Shown here: positions 38,787 to 47,349 of the stretch, one piece after another | Layout of the letters: each line of letters opens with the position of its first letter | How positions within the stretch are numbered: the stretch's first letter is position 1 | From: Falsihalocynthiibacter arcticus | GTDB lineage: Bacteria; Pseudomonadota; Alphaproteobacteria; Rhodobacterales; Rhodobacteraceae | NCBI RefSeq assembly: GCF_000812665.2 | Contig: NZ_CP014327.1 | Coordinates: 1,319,501-1,383,500 of the forward strand | Direction: 5' to 3' | DNA length: 64,000 nucleotides | The notes under the pieces: model-generated | The model's database searches: none | Seen by the model: the letters and a program-made list of their open reading frames with translations, nothing else | What the model was told of the DNA's origin: nothing | Made by a program: the position numbers and the translations under genes

Positions 38787-40121
38787 TTACCCGGCTTCTT
38801 CAGTGTCCATCGCCAAAATCGCAGCGAGTCGTTCAAAACTTGAGGACACATTGTTTGGCTCGTCTTGCGCAAGAAAGGCGTCCAAACCTGGCCAAGTTCT
38901 AATTGAGGCATCTACGAGCGGATCAGAACCGGTAGAATAAAGTCCCGCCTGAATCATCATTTCGGCACGATCATACGCCCCTAAAAGCTGTCTGCTGCGC
39001 TTGATAAGTTCATTTTCTTCATAAGATGCAGCCAGAGGGAGGCTTCTGGAAACTGATCTTAGAAGGTCAATTGCAGGAAACCTTCCCCTTTCAGCAATGG
39101 TGCGATCCAAGACGATATGCCCATCCAATACACCACGCAAAATATCCGCAATAGGCTCTTCCATATCCGATCCCGCGACCAACACGGTTAAAATTGCAGT
39201 AATGTCGCCAGAAGTTCCCGCGCCTGGCCCCGCGCGTTCGCACAGACCCATAATCATTGAAGAGGTCGACGGAGGGAAGCCGCGCAAGTTGGCCTGCTCG
39301 CCGGATGACAGAGCAACTTCGCGGTGCGCTTCGGCAAATCTTGTGATGGAGTCCGCGAGCAGCAGGACATGCAGCCCTTGGTCCCGAAAAAATTCGGCAA
39401 CGGCCATCGCGGTAAACGCGCACCTCCTTCGTACAAGGGGGGATTGATCGGACGTGGCGGCAATAACCACGGCACGCTTCATGCCTTCAGGTCCCAAAAC
39501 TGTATCCACAAATTCGCGAACTTCTCGTCCTCGTTCTCCGATGAGGGCCACCACCACAACATCCGCCTGCACGTTTTTGGCGAGCTTTGACAGAAGGGTG
39601 GATTTGCCTACTCCTGACCCCGAGAACAATCCTAATCTTTGTCCACGGACAATGGGCAAGAGTGTGTTGAAGACAGCAAGGCCTGTCTCTAGGCGCGTTC
39701 CCATGGCGCGCCTTTGCGTGGGGTTTGGCGGCGGCGCCTTCAAGGCTTTCTCATGTGCCCCTTTGGATAGTTTGCGACCATCCATCGGCATCCCTGACGG
39801 GTCGATAACGCGGCCAATCCAATTATTGTGCGGGAAAATTGAGTTCTTGCCCAGAAGCGCGACGCGATCCCCCATGACGACACCTTCGGTCGTCCCGTCG
39901 AGTAATACGGTCATGGAGCCAACGGACAAATTCAAAACGTCGCCAGAGATAAGTCTTCCCTCGCGACTTTGAACTTGGACCTGATCCCCGACACTTGCCT
40001 TATCCGAAAGACCTCGAACGATGACCGTGCCCTGTGAAACACCACTCACACGCCCAATCGCACGTGTTAGCGGAGTCGCATTAATTCCTGCGGACAACTC
40101 TTTGAATTTCGAGTCGGACAT
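38787..40121 (-). CDS. fliI: Flagellum-specific ATPase FliI
   Basis: The ATPase of the flagellar type III export apparatus, which energises substrate unfolding together with FliH and FliJ. 444 residues. The Walker A GSGVGKST is at 168-175, Walker B is near VVVVALIGERGREVREF, and there is an RCAFTAMAVAEFFRDQGLHVLLLADSITRFAEAHRE stretch conserved with F1 beta. It is shorter at the N-terminus than E. coli FliI, usual in this order. It is alone on the minus strand and divergent from flgB. No fliH is seen in the window. Confidence 0.95.
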   Translation of the reverse strand: MSDSKFKELSAGINATPLTRAIGRVSGVSQGTVIVRGLSDKASVGDQVQVQSREGRLISGDVLNLSVGSMTVLLDGTTEGVVMGDRVALLGKNSIFPHNNWIGRVIDPSGMPMDGRKLSKGAHEKALKAPPPNPTQRRAMGTRLETGLAVFNTLLPIVRGQRLGLFSGSGVGKSTLLSKLAKNVQADVVVVALIGERGREVREFVDTVLGPEGMKRAVVIAATSDQSPLVRRRCAFTAMAVAEFFRDQGLHVLLLADSITRFAEAHREVALSSGEQANLRGFPPSTSSMIMGLCERAGPGAGTSGDITAILTVLVAGSDMEEPIADILRGVLDGHIVLDRTIAERGRFPAIDLLRSVSRSLPLAASYEENELIKRSRQLLGAYDRAEMMIQAGLYSTGSDPLVDASIRTWPGLDAFLAQDEPNNVSSSFERLAAILAMDTEEAG

Positions 40122-40204
40122 TCTGTGCTCCTTCTGATCACTAAACCCTTTTTAAAGGAATCAGGGTTAAGAGTTAGTTGAAACCGGTCGAGGGAGAAGC
40201 CCCG
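40122..40204. promoter_or_regulatory. Divergent fliI / flgB control region
   Basis: 83 bases hold both promoters. An imperfect palindrome, TAAACCCT (40142-40149) against AGGGTTAA (40163-40170), spans the centre and is a candidate activator site; TTAA half-sites are present, but the 7-base spacing of a classic CtrA box is not. GAGGGAGAAG just before 40205 is the flgB ribosome-binding site. Confidence 0.4.
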
Positions 40205-40588
40205 ATGTTTGATAAACTAGATATTATGCGCATGTCGCAAGCGATGGCATCGCACGCAAGTACCCGTCAGGCGACAATCGCCCAGAACGTGGCCAATGCA
40301 GATACGCCCGGGTACAAAGCCCGTGATGTTGTCGCCTTTTCGGATGCCTATGAGGGCACCAATGAGAAACCTTTGCGAGCATCTCGTGAAGGCCATCTTA
40401 CAGAGGCCGACCGAGGCTTCACACCTACCATTGTAACCGACACAACGCGCGGCGCGCTGTCCCCTAACGGCAACTCTGTTTCCTTAGAAACGGAACTTAT
40501 GCGGGCCAGCGAGACACGGCATCAATTTGATACCGCAATTTCAATCTACAAATCTTCGCTGAATATTCTGCGAACAAGCATCCGTTAA
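40205..40588 (+). CDS. flgB: Flagellar basal-body rod protein FlgB
   Basis: A proximal rod subunit exported by the flagellar type III system. 127 residues from the ATG at 40205, chosen because GAGGGAGAAG precedes it; the open frame extends nine codons upstream from a TTG. The rod-protein N-terminal motif reads NVANADTPGYKARDV, and the C-terminal helix ends SIYKSSLNILRTSIR. First gene of the plus-strand flagellar operon. Confidence 0.93.
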   Translation: MFDKLDIMRMSQAMASHASTRQATIAQNVANADTPGYKARDVVAFSDAYEGTNEKPLRASREGHLTEADRGFTPTIVTDTTRGALSPNGNSVSLETELMRASETRHQFDTAISIYKSSLNILRTSIR

Positions 40589-40604
40589 AAGGGAGATTCC
40601 AAGA

Positions 40605-40997
40605 ATGAGTGATTTAATGAAAACTCTCGCGCTATCCGCGAGCGGTATGCAGGCCCAAGCCACACGGCTTCGCCACGTTTCCGAGAATATCGCGAATACC
40701 GACACCCCCGGCTATCATCGTAAAACGGCCTCTTTTGAAGAGGTGATTTCCGAAGGGCTCCGCACAGGGGAGGTCAAAGCCGGCGATGTAAAGCTGGACC
40801 GTTCTGAATTGAAACGGATGTTTGACCCCGCAAACCCCTTGGCGGATGAAACCGGTCACTATGATGGATCGAATGTCGATCTAGTGGTCGAAATTGCTGA
40901 CGCGCGCGAAGCGCAGCGCAGCTACGAGGCGAATCTCAAAATGTTCGATCAGGCGCGACAAATGTCGTCTGCTCTGCTCGAACTCCTTCGCCGTTAG
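40605..40997 (+). CDS. flgC: Flagellar basal-body rod protein FlgC
   Basis: A proximal rod subunit, 130 residues. The conserved flagellar rod/hook signature is SENIANTDTPGYHRK near residue 26, and the C-terminal coiled segment reads DAREAQRSYEANLKMFDQARQM. It follows flgB after 16 bases with GGGAG before the ATG. FlgB-FlgC-FliE order and tight spacing are usual for the family. Confidence 0.94.
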   Translation: MSDLMKTLALSASGMQAQATRLRHVSENIANTDTPGYHRKTASFEEVISEGLRTGEVKAGDVKLDRSELKRMFDPANPLADETGHYDGSNVDLVVEIADAREAQRSYEANLKMFDQARQMSSALLELLRR

Positions 40998-41008
40998 AGG
41001 AGATCAGA

Positions 41009-41296
41009 ATGGATTTCAAATCCTCAATAGCTGCCCAACAATACGCAGCAACCAGACCCGCGACAGCGCCGAAGCCTGACGCGGGCGGCGGGGAGGCCTT
41101 CGCTAAAGTTGCTCAGGATTTTGCCAGCACGCTCGCCAACGGCGAGAATCAAGCGAAAGCAGCAATGATTGGTGGCGCCGATCCCAATGCCCTTGTGCAG
41201 GCTCTGGCGCAAACTGAGCTTGCTGTGGAAACGGCAGTGACGGTTCGCGACAAGGTTGTCGAAGCGTATTTAGAAATTTTACGGATGCCAGTGTAA
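41009..41296 (+). CDS. fliE: Flagellar hook-basal body complex protein FliE
   Basis: A 95-residue adaptor linking the MS ring and proximal rod, itself an export substrate. It has an Ala-rich N-terminus, then FAKVAQDFASTLANGENQAKAAMIGGADPNALVQALAQTELAVETAVTVRDKVVEAYLEILRMPV, whose ending is the standard FliE tail (V-x-x-Y-x-E-I-x-R-M-P-V). It follows flgC after 11 bases with GGAG before the ATG. Confidence 0.92.
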   Translation: MDFKSSIAAQQYAATRPATAPKPDAGGGEAFAKVAQDFASTLANGENQAKAAMIGGADPNALVQALAQTELAVETAVTVRDKVVEAYLEILRMPV

Positions 41297-41299
41297 ATT

Positions 41300-41566
41300 A
41301 TGGATGACATCGTTTTTTACGACACCCTTCGGCAGGCCCTGTGGATTGCAGTTTTAGTCTCCACCCCCATTTTAACCGTCGCCCTTGTTGCCGGCGTTGC
41401 GGTTGGGTTGTTTCAAGCTTTGACGTCAGTTCAAGAAATGACGCTCACTTTCGTCCCTAAATTGGCGGCCATTTTGATTGTGTTTTGGATGACCATGGGC
41501 TTCATGACGGAGACATTGGTTGCGTTTTTTACGGACCAAATTGTCCCTTTGATCGTGGGGGTATAG
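41300..41566 (+). CDS. fliQ: Flagellar biosynthesis protein FliQ
   Basis: A small export-gate subunit (88 residues) that assembles with FliP and FliR. Two hydrophobic helices are visible (about 12-38 and 50-75), with the conserved GLFQALTSVQEMTLTFVPKL between them. It is placed three bases after fliE. Of its partners, fliR is encoded at 59.6-60.3 kb in this window; fliP is not seen here. Confidence 0.94.
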   Translation: MDDIVFYDTLRQALWIAVLVSTPILTVALVAGVAVGLFQALTSVQEMTLTFVPKLAAILIVFWMTMGFMTETLVAFFTDQIVPLIVGV

Positions 41567-41569
41567 CGC

Positions 41570-42283
41570 ATGGATAATGCAAGTTATACCACCCTCACCC
41601 GTCAATCAGGCTTGCAGCGCGAAATGCAAACTGTCGCCAATAACTTAGCCAATTTGGCCACAACGGGATTTCGTAAAGAAGGGGTCATTTTCGCAGAGCA
41701 TGTGAAGGCCTTGGGCCGCGATGACCCCAGTCTCTCAATGGCCACAGCTTCGGTGGCCAACACGGATTTACGACAAGGCTCATTGAGCCAAACCAACGGC
41801 ACATTCGACTTCGCCATCGAAGGTGAAGGCTTCTTTATGGTTGAAACTGCGGACGGAAATCGTCTGACCCGAGCAGGTGCTTTTACCCCAAACGGGGAAG
41901 GTGATCTCGTTACGCATGATGGTAATCGACTTCTCGATGCTGGCGGTGCTCCAATATTTGTACCCGCGGGGGTCGCAGATTTGCAGGTTTCCGCAGACGG
42001 AACCTTGAGTGCGGATGGCCAACCTCTCTCACAGATCGGGTTATTTCAGCCTGAAAACCCATTCGATTTGCGCCGTGAGAACGGTGTCCGTTTTGAATTT
42101 ACTGGCGAAGTTACACCCGTAGAGAACCCGACAATTCTGCAAGGTTTTGTCGAAGATTCGAATGTGAACCCAGTCGGCGAAGTCGCTCGAATGATTGAGG
42201 TCCAAAGGGCTTACGAGCAAGGGCAAGGGTTTCTTGAGAAAGAAGATGAACGCATCCGTGCCGTAATTAGGGCTCTTGGTTAA
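41570..42283 (+). CDS. flgF: Flagellar basal-body rod protein FlgF
   Basis: A proximal/distal rod junction protein of 237 residues. The N-terminal motif is NNLANLATTGFRKEG (about 23-37) and the C-terminal motif is VEVQRAYEQGQ-like (MIEVQRAYEQGQGFLEKEDER), both typical of the FlgE/F/G family. It is shorter than FlgG and directly precedes it, the usual order. Three bases after fliQ. Confidence 0.92.
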   Translation: MDNASYTTLTRQSGLQREMQTVANNLANLATTGFRKEGVIFAEHVKALGRDDPSLSMATASVANTDLRQGSLSQTNGTFDFAIEGEGFFMVETADGNRLTRAGAFTPNGEGDLVTHDGNRLLDAGGAPIFVPAGVADLQVSADGTLSADGQPLSQIGLFQPENPFDLRRENGVRFEFTGEVTPVENPTILQGFVEDSNVNPVGEVARMIEVQRAYEQGQGFLEKEDERIRAVIRALG

Positions 42284-42300
42284 ATGAGAAAGGATTTTTC

Positions 42301-43086
42301 ATGCGCGCGCTACAAATAGCAGCCACCGGAATGGCGGCCCAGCAAATGCGGGTTGAAACGATTTCGAACAATCTCGCGAATATGAACACAACGGGGTATA
42401 ACGCTCGACGAGCCGAGTTCGCCGACTTGCATTATCAACAGCAGACGCGGGCCGGAACGATTAATGCCGCGGATGGAACGATTGTTCCAACTGGGGTGCA
42501 GCTCGGCCTTGGCGTTCGTCCATCGTCCGTAACGGTTGAATTATCCCAAGGTAGCTTAGGCGCGACAGGCGGTGACCTTGATCTCGCGATTGAGGGTCTC
42601 GGTTATATTGAAGTGACTCTCCCTTCAGGGCAGTCGGCGTTCACGCGAGATGGCGGTTTAAAGCGATCTGCTGACGGCCTAATTGTCACATCAGACGGGT
42701 ATCCCGTCGTTCCAGAAATCACGATTCCCTCCGACGCTCGCAGTATTTCCATCAATGCCGAAGGTGAGACCTATGCCTATTTTAACGACCGAGTAGAGCC
42801 CGAGTTGCTGGGGCAATTGTCCATCGCCGGGTTTTCGAACTCAAAAGGGCTTGAGGCAATTGGATCGAACTTGTTTCTAGAATCCGCCGCGTCCGGTGCT
42901 CCTACTGTCAGTACCCCCGGTGAAAACGGTCTGGGAACACTGCGCCAAGGATATCTTGAGAATTCGTCTGTCGATGCCGTTCGAGAGATCACAGAATTGA
43001 TCGAAGCTCAAAGAGGATACGAGCTAAATGCGAAAGTGTTGACCGCAGCAGATCAGATGCTCGGCGCAACAACGCAAATCCGATGA
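42301..43086 (+). CDS. flgG: Flagellar basal-body rod protein FlgG
   Basis: The distal rod subunit, 261 residues, the standard length. The N-terminal reads MRALQIAATGMAAQQMRVETISNNLANMNTTGYNARRAEF, and the C-terminal ends ITELIEAQRGYELNAKVLTAADQMLG. Both match FlgG closely. The stop overlaps the flgA start (ATGA). Confidence 0.95.
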   Translation: MRALQIAATGMAAQQMRVETISNNLANMNTTGYNARRAEFADLHYQQQTRAGTINAADGTIVPTGVQLGLGVRPSSVTVELSQGSLGATGGDLDLAIEGLGYIEVTLPSGQSAFTRDGGLKRSADGLIVTSDGYPVVPEITIPSDARSISINAEGETYAYFNDRVEPELLGQLSIAGFSNSKGLEAIGSNLFLESAASGAPTVSTPGENGLGTLRQGYLENSSVDAVREITELIEAQRGYELNAKVLTAADQMLGATTQIR

Positions 43087-43505
43087 TGAAGTATCTATTG
43101 TTCATATGCGCGCTGACTGCCGCAAACGTATCGTATGGAGAAACCCTTGTGGCGGCTCGAACGATCCCAAGTCACACAATCATCTCGCCCGCAGATGTAG
43201 CAATAAAAGACGGCAATACCCTTGGCGCGCTAACGCTTTTGGAAGAGGTCATCGGACAAGAAGCTCGCGTGGCAATTTACGCTGGCCGACCAATTCGAAG
43301 GAACGACATCGGCGCGCCTGCACTCGTTGAGCGCAATCAAATCGTCAAACTCGCCTATTCCAACGGCGTCCTGAACATATCAGTCGAAGCACGTGCATTG
43401 GGACGCGGGTCGGCAGGGGATGTGCTCCGCTTTATGAATCTAGACTCACGCACAACAATTTCAGGGACTGTTCAAGATGATGGCTCAATTCTCGTCACAA
43501 AATAG
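43083..43505 (+). CDS. flgA: Flagellar P-ring assembly chaperone FlgA
   Basis: A periplasmic chaperone for P-ring formation, 140 residues. A signal peptide covers about 1-19 (LLFICALTAANVSYG), followed by an SAF domain (VAARTIPSHTIISPADVAIKD) and the C-terminal ChapFlgA part (VEARALGRGSAGDVLRFMNLDSRTTISGTV). It is translationally coupled to flgG. This is the short form, common in alphaproteobacteria. No flgI is seen in the window. Confidence 0.92.
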   Translation: MMKYLLFICALTAANVSYGETLVAARTIPSHTIISPADVAIKDGNTLGALTLLEEVIGQEARVAIYAGRPIRRNDIGAPALVERNQIVKLAYSNGVLNISVEARALGRGSAGDVLRFMNLDSRTTISGTVQDDGSILVTK

Positions 43506-43515
43506 AGGAAAAAAA

Positions 43516-44244
43516 ATGAAGAAAATCTCGATTGCTTTTCTATCCGTCGCTTTTTTGTTCGGCTGTCAGTCGTTGAGTGAAGTAGGGCAAGCGCCCGAAT
43601 TTACGGAAACCAGAGGCTCGCTTGAATATTCGTCGATGATGTCACCCGGTTTTCCCGTTTCGCTTGAACCAACGAGCAGGAAAGATGCGGCCTCATTGTG
43701 GAGTGGAGAAGATCAGTCGCTTTTTAGCGATCGCAGAGCGCTGCGCCGTGGGGACATCTTGACCGTCGTCATCGAAATCGATGAAAAAGCCGAAATTTCG
43801 AACACCTCCTCTCGAGACCGAACCGGCAATACATCGATGGGAATTCCTCAGTTTTTTGGAATTCCACAGCGCCTTGATGAAATGCTTCCTCCTGGGGCTT
43901 CAATGGCCGATGCTGTTGAAACAAATTCGTCTACATCCCACCAAGGCAGTGGTTCCGTTCGAAGAAATGAAAAGCTTACGTTGAAGGTGGCAGCGACAGT
44001 CGTTGATGTTCTCCAAAATGGGGTTTTTGCTATCAAAGGCTCCCAAGAAGTCCGTGTAAACTTTGAAATAAGAGAGCTGTTGGTTTCAGGATATGTGCGA
44101 CCAGAAGACATTTCACGCCAAAATCAAATCACGTATGACAAGATTGCCTCGGCTCGGATTTCATATGGCGGCCGCGGGCAGATTACCCAGGTTCAACAGC
44201 CATCTTACGGTCAGCAAATCAATGATATTATTCTTCCATTCTAA
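43516..44244 (+). CDS. flgH: Flagellar L-ring lipoprotein FlgH
   Basis: The outer-membrane L-ring subunit, 242 residues. The lipoprotein signal MKKISIAFLSVAFLFGC has its lipobox Cys at residue 17. FlgH blocks: RRGDILTVVIEIDEKAEISNTSSRDR, VRRNEKLTLKVAATVVDVLQNGVFAIKGSQEVRVNFE, and IRPEDI-like VRPEDISRQNQITYDKIASARISYGGRGQ. The ATG at 43516 follows AGAGGAAAAAA; an upstream in-frame start at 43477 would overlap flgA. Confidence 0.94.
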   Translation: MKKISIAFLSVAFLFGCQSLSEVGQAPEFTETRGSLEYSSMMSPGFPVSLEPTSRKDAASLWSGEDQSLFSDRRALRRGDILTVVIEIDEKAEISNTSSRDRTGNTSMGIPQFFGIPQRLDEMLPPGASMADAVETNSSTSHQGSGSVRRNEKLTLKVAATVVDVLQNGVFAIKGSQEVRVNFEIRELLVSGYVRPEDISRQNQITYDKIASARISYGGRGQITQVQQPSYGQQINDIILPF

Positions 44245-44259
44245 TCTAGAAAGCTCCAG

Positions 44260-44772
44260 ATGAAGAAAATACTACCTATTCTTATGGCTGTAATAGGTAT
44301 CTGTGCCGGTATTGGCGCCGGTGTCGCGATTAAGCAAGAGCCAGAGGAGCCAAGTATCGTGTGTGAACCTGATTTGCACGACTCTTCCGGCCTTGAGGTT
44401 GCTGACGCAGCACCAATTCCTGCTGACGAAATGGATTCGTCAACTCATGAATATGTGAAGTTGAGCAACCAATTCGTAATCCCCATCGTAGAGGATGGGA
44501 GGGTAAAAGCTTTGGTTGTACTTGCTCTAAATTTGGAGGTGGTTTCAGGGTACAGCCAAGCTGTATTTGCACTCGAACCCAAGCTAAGGAACGCATTCCT
44601 TCTTGTTCTTTTCGATCACGCAAATGCTGGAGGCTTTGAAGGTTCATTTACGAGCAGCAACAATATGATGATTTTGCAAAATGCCCTTCTGGAGTCTGCT
44701 CGCAAAGCACTAGGCAATTCGGTTTCGGACGTCCTAATAACGGATGTTGTTCGGCAGGAGTCCTTTGGATAA
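44260..44772 (+). CDS. fliL: Flagellar basal body-associated FliL-like protein
   Basis: 170 residues with an N-terminal membrane helix (about 4-24, LPILMAVIGICAGIGAGVAI), a short acidic linker, then YVKLSNQFVIPIVEDGRVKALVVLALNLEV and a C-terminal helix ending SDVLITDVVRQES. This matches the FliL periplasmic domain (stomatin-like), which sits around the stators. It is rather divergent, so some pipelines may leave it unnamed. Last gene of the plus-strand flagellar run. The 195 bases after it hold no recognisable gene. Confidence 0.8.
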   Translation: MKKILPILMAVIGICAGIGAGVAIKQEPEEPSIVCEPDLHDSSGLEVADAAPIPADEMDSSTHEYVKLSNQFVIPIVEDGRVKALVVLALNLEVVSGYSQAVFALEPKLRNAFLLVLFDHANAGGFEGSFTSSNNMMILQNALLESARKALGNSVSDVLITDVVRQESFG

Positions 44773-44967
44773 TTGTCCGCGACTTGGAGTTTTCTCCGAC
44801 CGAGACTACAGCTTTCGCCTCTTGCCACTCAGCTCCCTATGAAGGGCCAGTCGCTCCTGCGGCTTAATCTCGCGGGCAAAACCAAGAAACTGGAGCGTGG
44901 TTAGTTTTGCTTTAAAAACTTGAACTGAATTACTGCATGTGAATTGGTGTTTCGCCCGAAGGGCTAC

Positions 44968-46146
44968 TTAGCTCCATGAAACCGAATGCGTTCCGACGAA
45001 ACGTGCTAAACGATCCAATTCGGCTTCGAGTTTCTCTCTTCTGCTCGATGGCCAATTAGTGCCGGACTCCGGCCAAAAATTAAGGACGTGTAGCACCAGA
45101 TTTTTGCGATCGGCCTTCAATTCGATCCGCCCAACAAAACGGTCACCCTCCAAAACCGGGAATACATAATAGCCCCAAATACGTTTTGCGGCGGGTACGA
45201 ACATTTCCACTCGGTACTCAAAACCAAAAAGTCGACTCAATCGGTTCCGGTCGCGGATCACTGGATCAAATGGATTCAATATCCGCAACCGTGATGTAGG
45301 TGGCTTAAGATTCGCTATGCGCTCCTCTATGTCCGCCGGAGCAAGAGCTTCGAGGAGCGTTCCTTGCGCGGTCACGATGTCAACCCGCCGCACATCGCTT
45401 TTCGCCTCGACCCAGTTGCGGACTTCGGTTCTATCCACGGCTTCCCAAAATTTTTGTACCTCGGCAATCGTACCAAATCCCATTCGGTCAAGTGCCGCAT
45501 GGCAAAGCCAATCAATTTGTTGTTGGTCCGACAGATGCGGTGCTGTGGTCGGCTCGGGGTAAATCCGCTCCGCCAGATCGTAATATTTGGTAAAGTTAAC
45601 GCGGTGGGACGTGGCAAGTTCGCCAGTGTACCACATATAATCCAATGCCAACTTATGCGGCGGGCGTGACCACATTTTCTTTGGGCCAGTGATCTTCGTG
45701 TCAAATGCGTGGGTAGAAAGCGGGCCTTCGGCAGCGATACGTGATTTGATAGCTTTCCGCGCAATCGTGTTGGGCAATCCATTGAACCAGCTGGATTTAT
45801 CCAGATATTCTCGTTTGCGGCGGAACTGACGGCGCCACATGGGAAGAAATTCCATTGGAATTATCGAAGCGTCATGGGTGAAATGCTCAAAAACGCTTCG
45901 ATGTTTTGCCAACATCTCGTCCAACAAATGCTCGCGGTATTTCTGGTTGCGACTCCATAATATATGGTGGTGGGCGCGTGAAACAATTTGGATTGAATCT
46001 AATTGCACAAAACCCATTTTGCGGATGATGCCAAGCGCATCAAGTGGCCCCGTCGGAGCTTTGCCCAGCCCCTGAGAATGCAGCCAAAGCCTGCGCGCGG
46101 TTCGGTTGTCGATCCTAAGAGGTGTCTCTTTTGTTGTCCTAACCAC
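44968..46146 (-). CDS. Winged-helix protein of the YcaQ / DUF1006 family
   Basis: 392 residues from a GTG start (no ATG nearby). Typical features: RTARRLWLHSQGLG near the N-terminus, IRKMGFVQLDSIQIVSRAHHHILWSR, and FEHFTHDASIIPMEFLPMWRRQFRR. E. coli YcaQ is a DNA glycosylase acting on interstrand crosslinks, and Streptomyces AlkZ is a relative; the QxD-like catalytic element would be the QLDS segment. Substrate assignment is by family. It stands alone, opposite to the flagellar operon. Confidence 0.85.
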   Translation of the reverse strand: MVRTTKETPLRIDNRTARRLWLHSQGLGKAPTGPLDALGIIRKMGFVQLDSIQIVSRAHHHILWSRNQKYREHLLDEMLAKHRSVFEHFTHDASIIPMEFLPMWRRQFRRKREYLDKSSWFNGLPNTIARKAIKSRIAAEGPLSTHAFDTKITGPKKMWSRPPHKLALDYMWYTGELATSHRVNFTKYYDLAERIYPEPTTAPHLSDQQQIDWLCHAALDRMGFGTIAEVQKFWEAVDRTEVRNWVEAKSDVRRVDIVTAQGTLLEALAPADIEERIANLKPPTSRLRILNPFDPVIRDRNRLSRLFGFEYRVEMFVPAAKRIWGYYVFPVLEGDRFVGRIELKADRKNLVLHVLNFWPESGTNWPSSRREKLEAELDRLARFVGTHSVSWS

Positions 46147-46325
46147 CGAGACCCACTTTAAAAATGTGCAGGGCTTTCAGTTTCAAGGTGCCCGCAAAAA
46201 GGAAATATAGCCGAATATGGGTTTGGAAATCCAACTCTTTCAGCGCTCAAATGAAATTCGGTTTCGGACGCGGCGCCCGCGGAAACACTCACCGGCATTA
46301 CCGTTTGAACAGAACTCTTTTTGGT

Positions 46326-47297
46326 TCAGAGCCACTTTAAGCGCCTAAAAACTGCATAGAGCACGAGGCCGAGAAATGCTGATCCGCCCGTTACCGCCAA
46401 AAAGCCATACCTCGAATCAAGCCCTGGCATTCCGCCAACATTGATCCCGAACAGGCCTGTTAAAAACCCTAGCGGGAGGAATATTGCAGCAACGACAGAC
46501 AACACATAACTGTTCCGACCTAGGGTTGTTGCGTGGAGCATGTCTAAATGCTCTTGAATGACGTGCAAGCGATCTGATGTCGCATCAAGTTCTTCCATCG
46601 TGCGGACGGCACGGTTTGCAACTTCCTTGAGGACGTCGCGCTGGTGGGGTTCGAAAGTCCAAGTTGAGCCGCTCGATAAATCAGCGATTGCCTCGGTTTG
46701 TGGGCGGACGAATCGTCTTATTTTTATGACGCTGTGACGCAACGCTGAAAGCTCACCGCTTACGCGTTGTACTTGGCTCATTGCGCTATCTTCAACCGCA
46801 TCAGTGCCTTCTACTAAATCCAACGACACTTTCTCTATGCGTTTGGTAAGGCCATATGTCAATTCAGCGAGAAATGCGCCAATATTTTCTGGCCCGACCC
46901 CAGTCTCCATTTTCTGACGAATAGCATCGACAGCCCATATTTTTCGGGCGCGTGCGCTTACAATAAGACCCTCCTGAATCCACAATCGTACGGAAACCAT
47001 GTCATTTGGGTCCGCGCCGGGATTGAGGTTTACGCCACGCAACGTAAGGATCATCCCATCCTCCAATCGGTCGCACCGTGGACGTGTTTCTGGCTGAAGC
47101 AATGCTCTTGCGGCTGTGCGTGGGAGGACCTGTTCAATCCAAGCCTCCAAATTGGCATCATTCAAGTCAAAATGTAGCCAAAGATATCCCGTCGCAGGAA
47201 GTTCAATCTTGGGGCCGAGCGGAGCCACAATGCGCTCGCACCCCCCCTCAGAGGACACATTAAAGGCACATATGGGTTTGGGGCTCGTCTTCAACAT
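46326..47297 (-). CDS. zntB: Zinc transporter ZntB (CorA family)
   Basis: 323 residues from the ATG complementary to 47295-47297, preceded by AAAGGG; a TTG 15 bases upstream is possible. A long cytoplasmic alpha/beta domain and a helical funnel (about 1-260) lead to two C-terminal TM helices. The first carries the signature GINVGGMPG (a G-[MI]-N variant), the mark of ZntB-type members. Likely Zn2+ transport with proton coupling, by homology; CorA-like Mg2+ transport is possible. It is 53 bases downstream of the aspartoacylase-like gene on the same strand. Confidence 0.87.
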   Translation of the reverse strand: MLKTSPKPICAFNVSSEGGCERIVAPLGPKIELPATGYLWLHFDLNDANLEAWIEQVLPRTAARALLQPETRPRCDRLEDGMILTLRGVNLNPGADPNDMVSVRLWIQEGLIVSARARKIWAVDAIRQKMETGVGPENIGAFLAELTYGLTKRIEKVSLDLVEGTDAVEDSAMSQVQRVSGELSALRHSVIKIRRFVRPQTEAIADLSSGSTWTFEPHQRDVLKEVANRAVRTMEELDATSDRLHVIQEHLDMLHATTLGRNSYVLSVVAAIFLPLGFLTGLFGINVGGMPGLDSRYGFLAVTGGSAFLGLVLYAVFRRLKWL

Positions 47298-47349
47298 CAA
47301 GGGCCCTTTCAAAATGGCTTCGGCAAAGATTGGTGCGACTCAAAATCCG

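Noticed and set aside
40122-40204. CtrA (TTAA-N7-TTAA) or sigma-54 (GG-N10-GC) promoter in the fliI/flgB gap
   Set aside because: TTAA half-sites exist but at the wrong spacing, and no convincing -24/-12 pair is present; I list only the region and its palindrome.
44773-44967. Extra small gene or RNA between fliL and the YcaQ-like gene
   Set aside because: No frame with a start signal and only a 4-base hairpin (GCCC-GAA-GGGC), probably a weak terminator at most.
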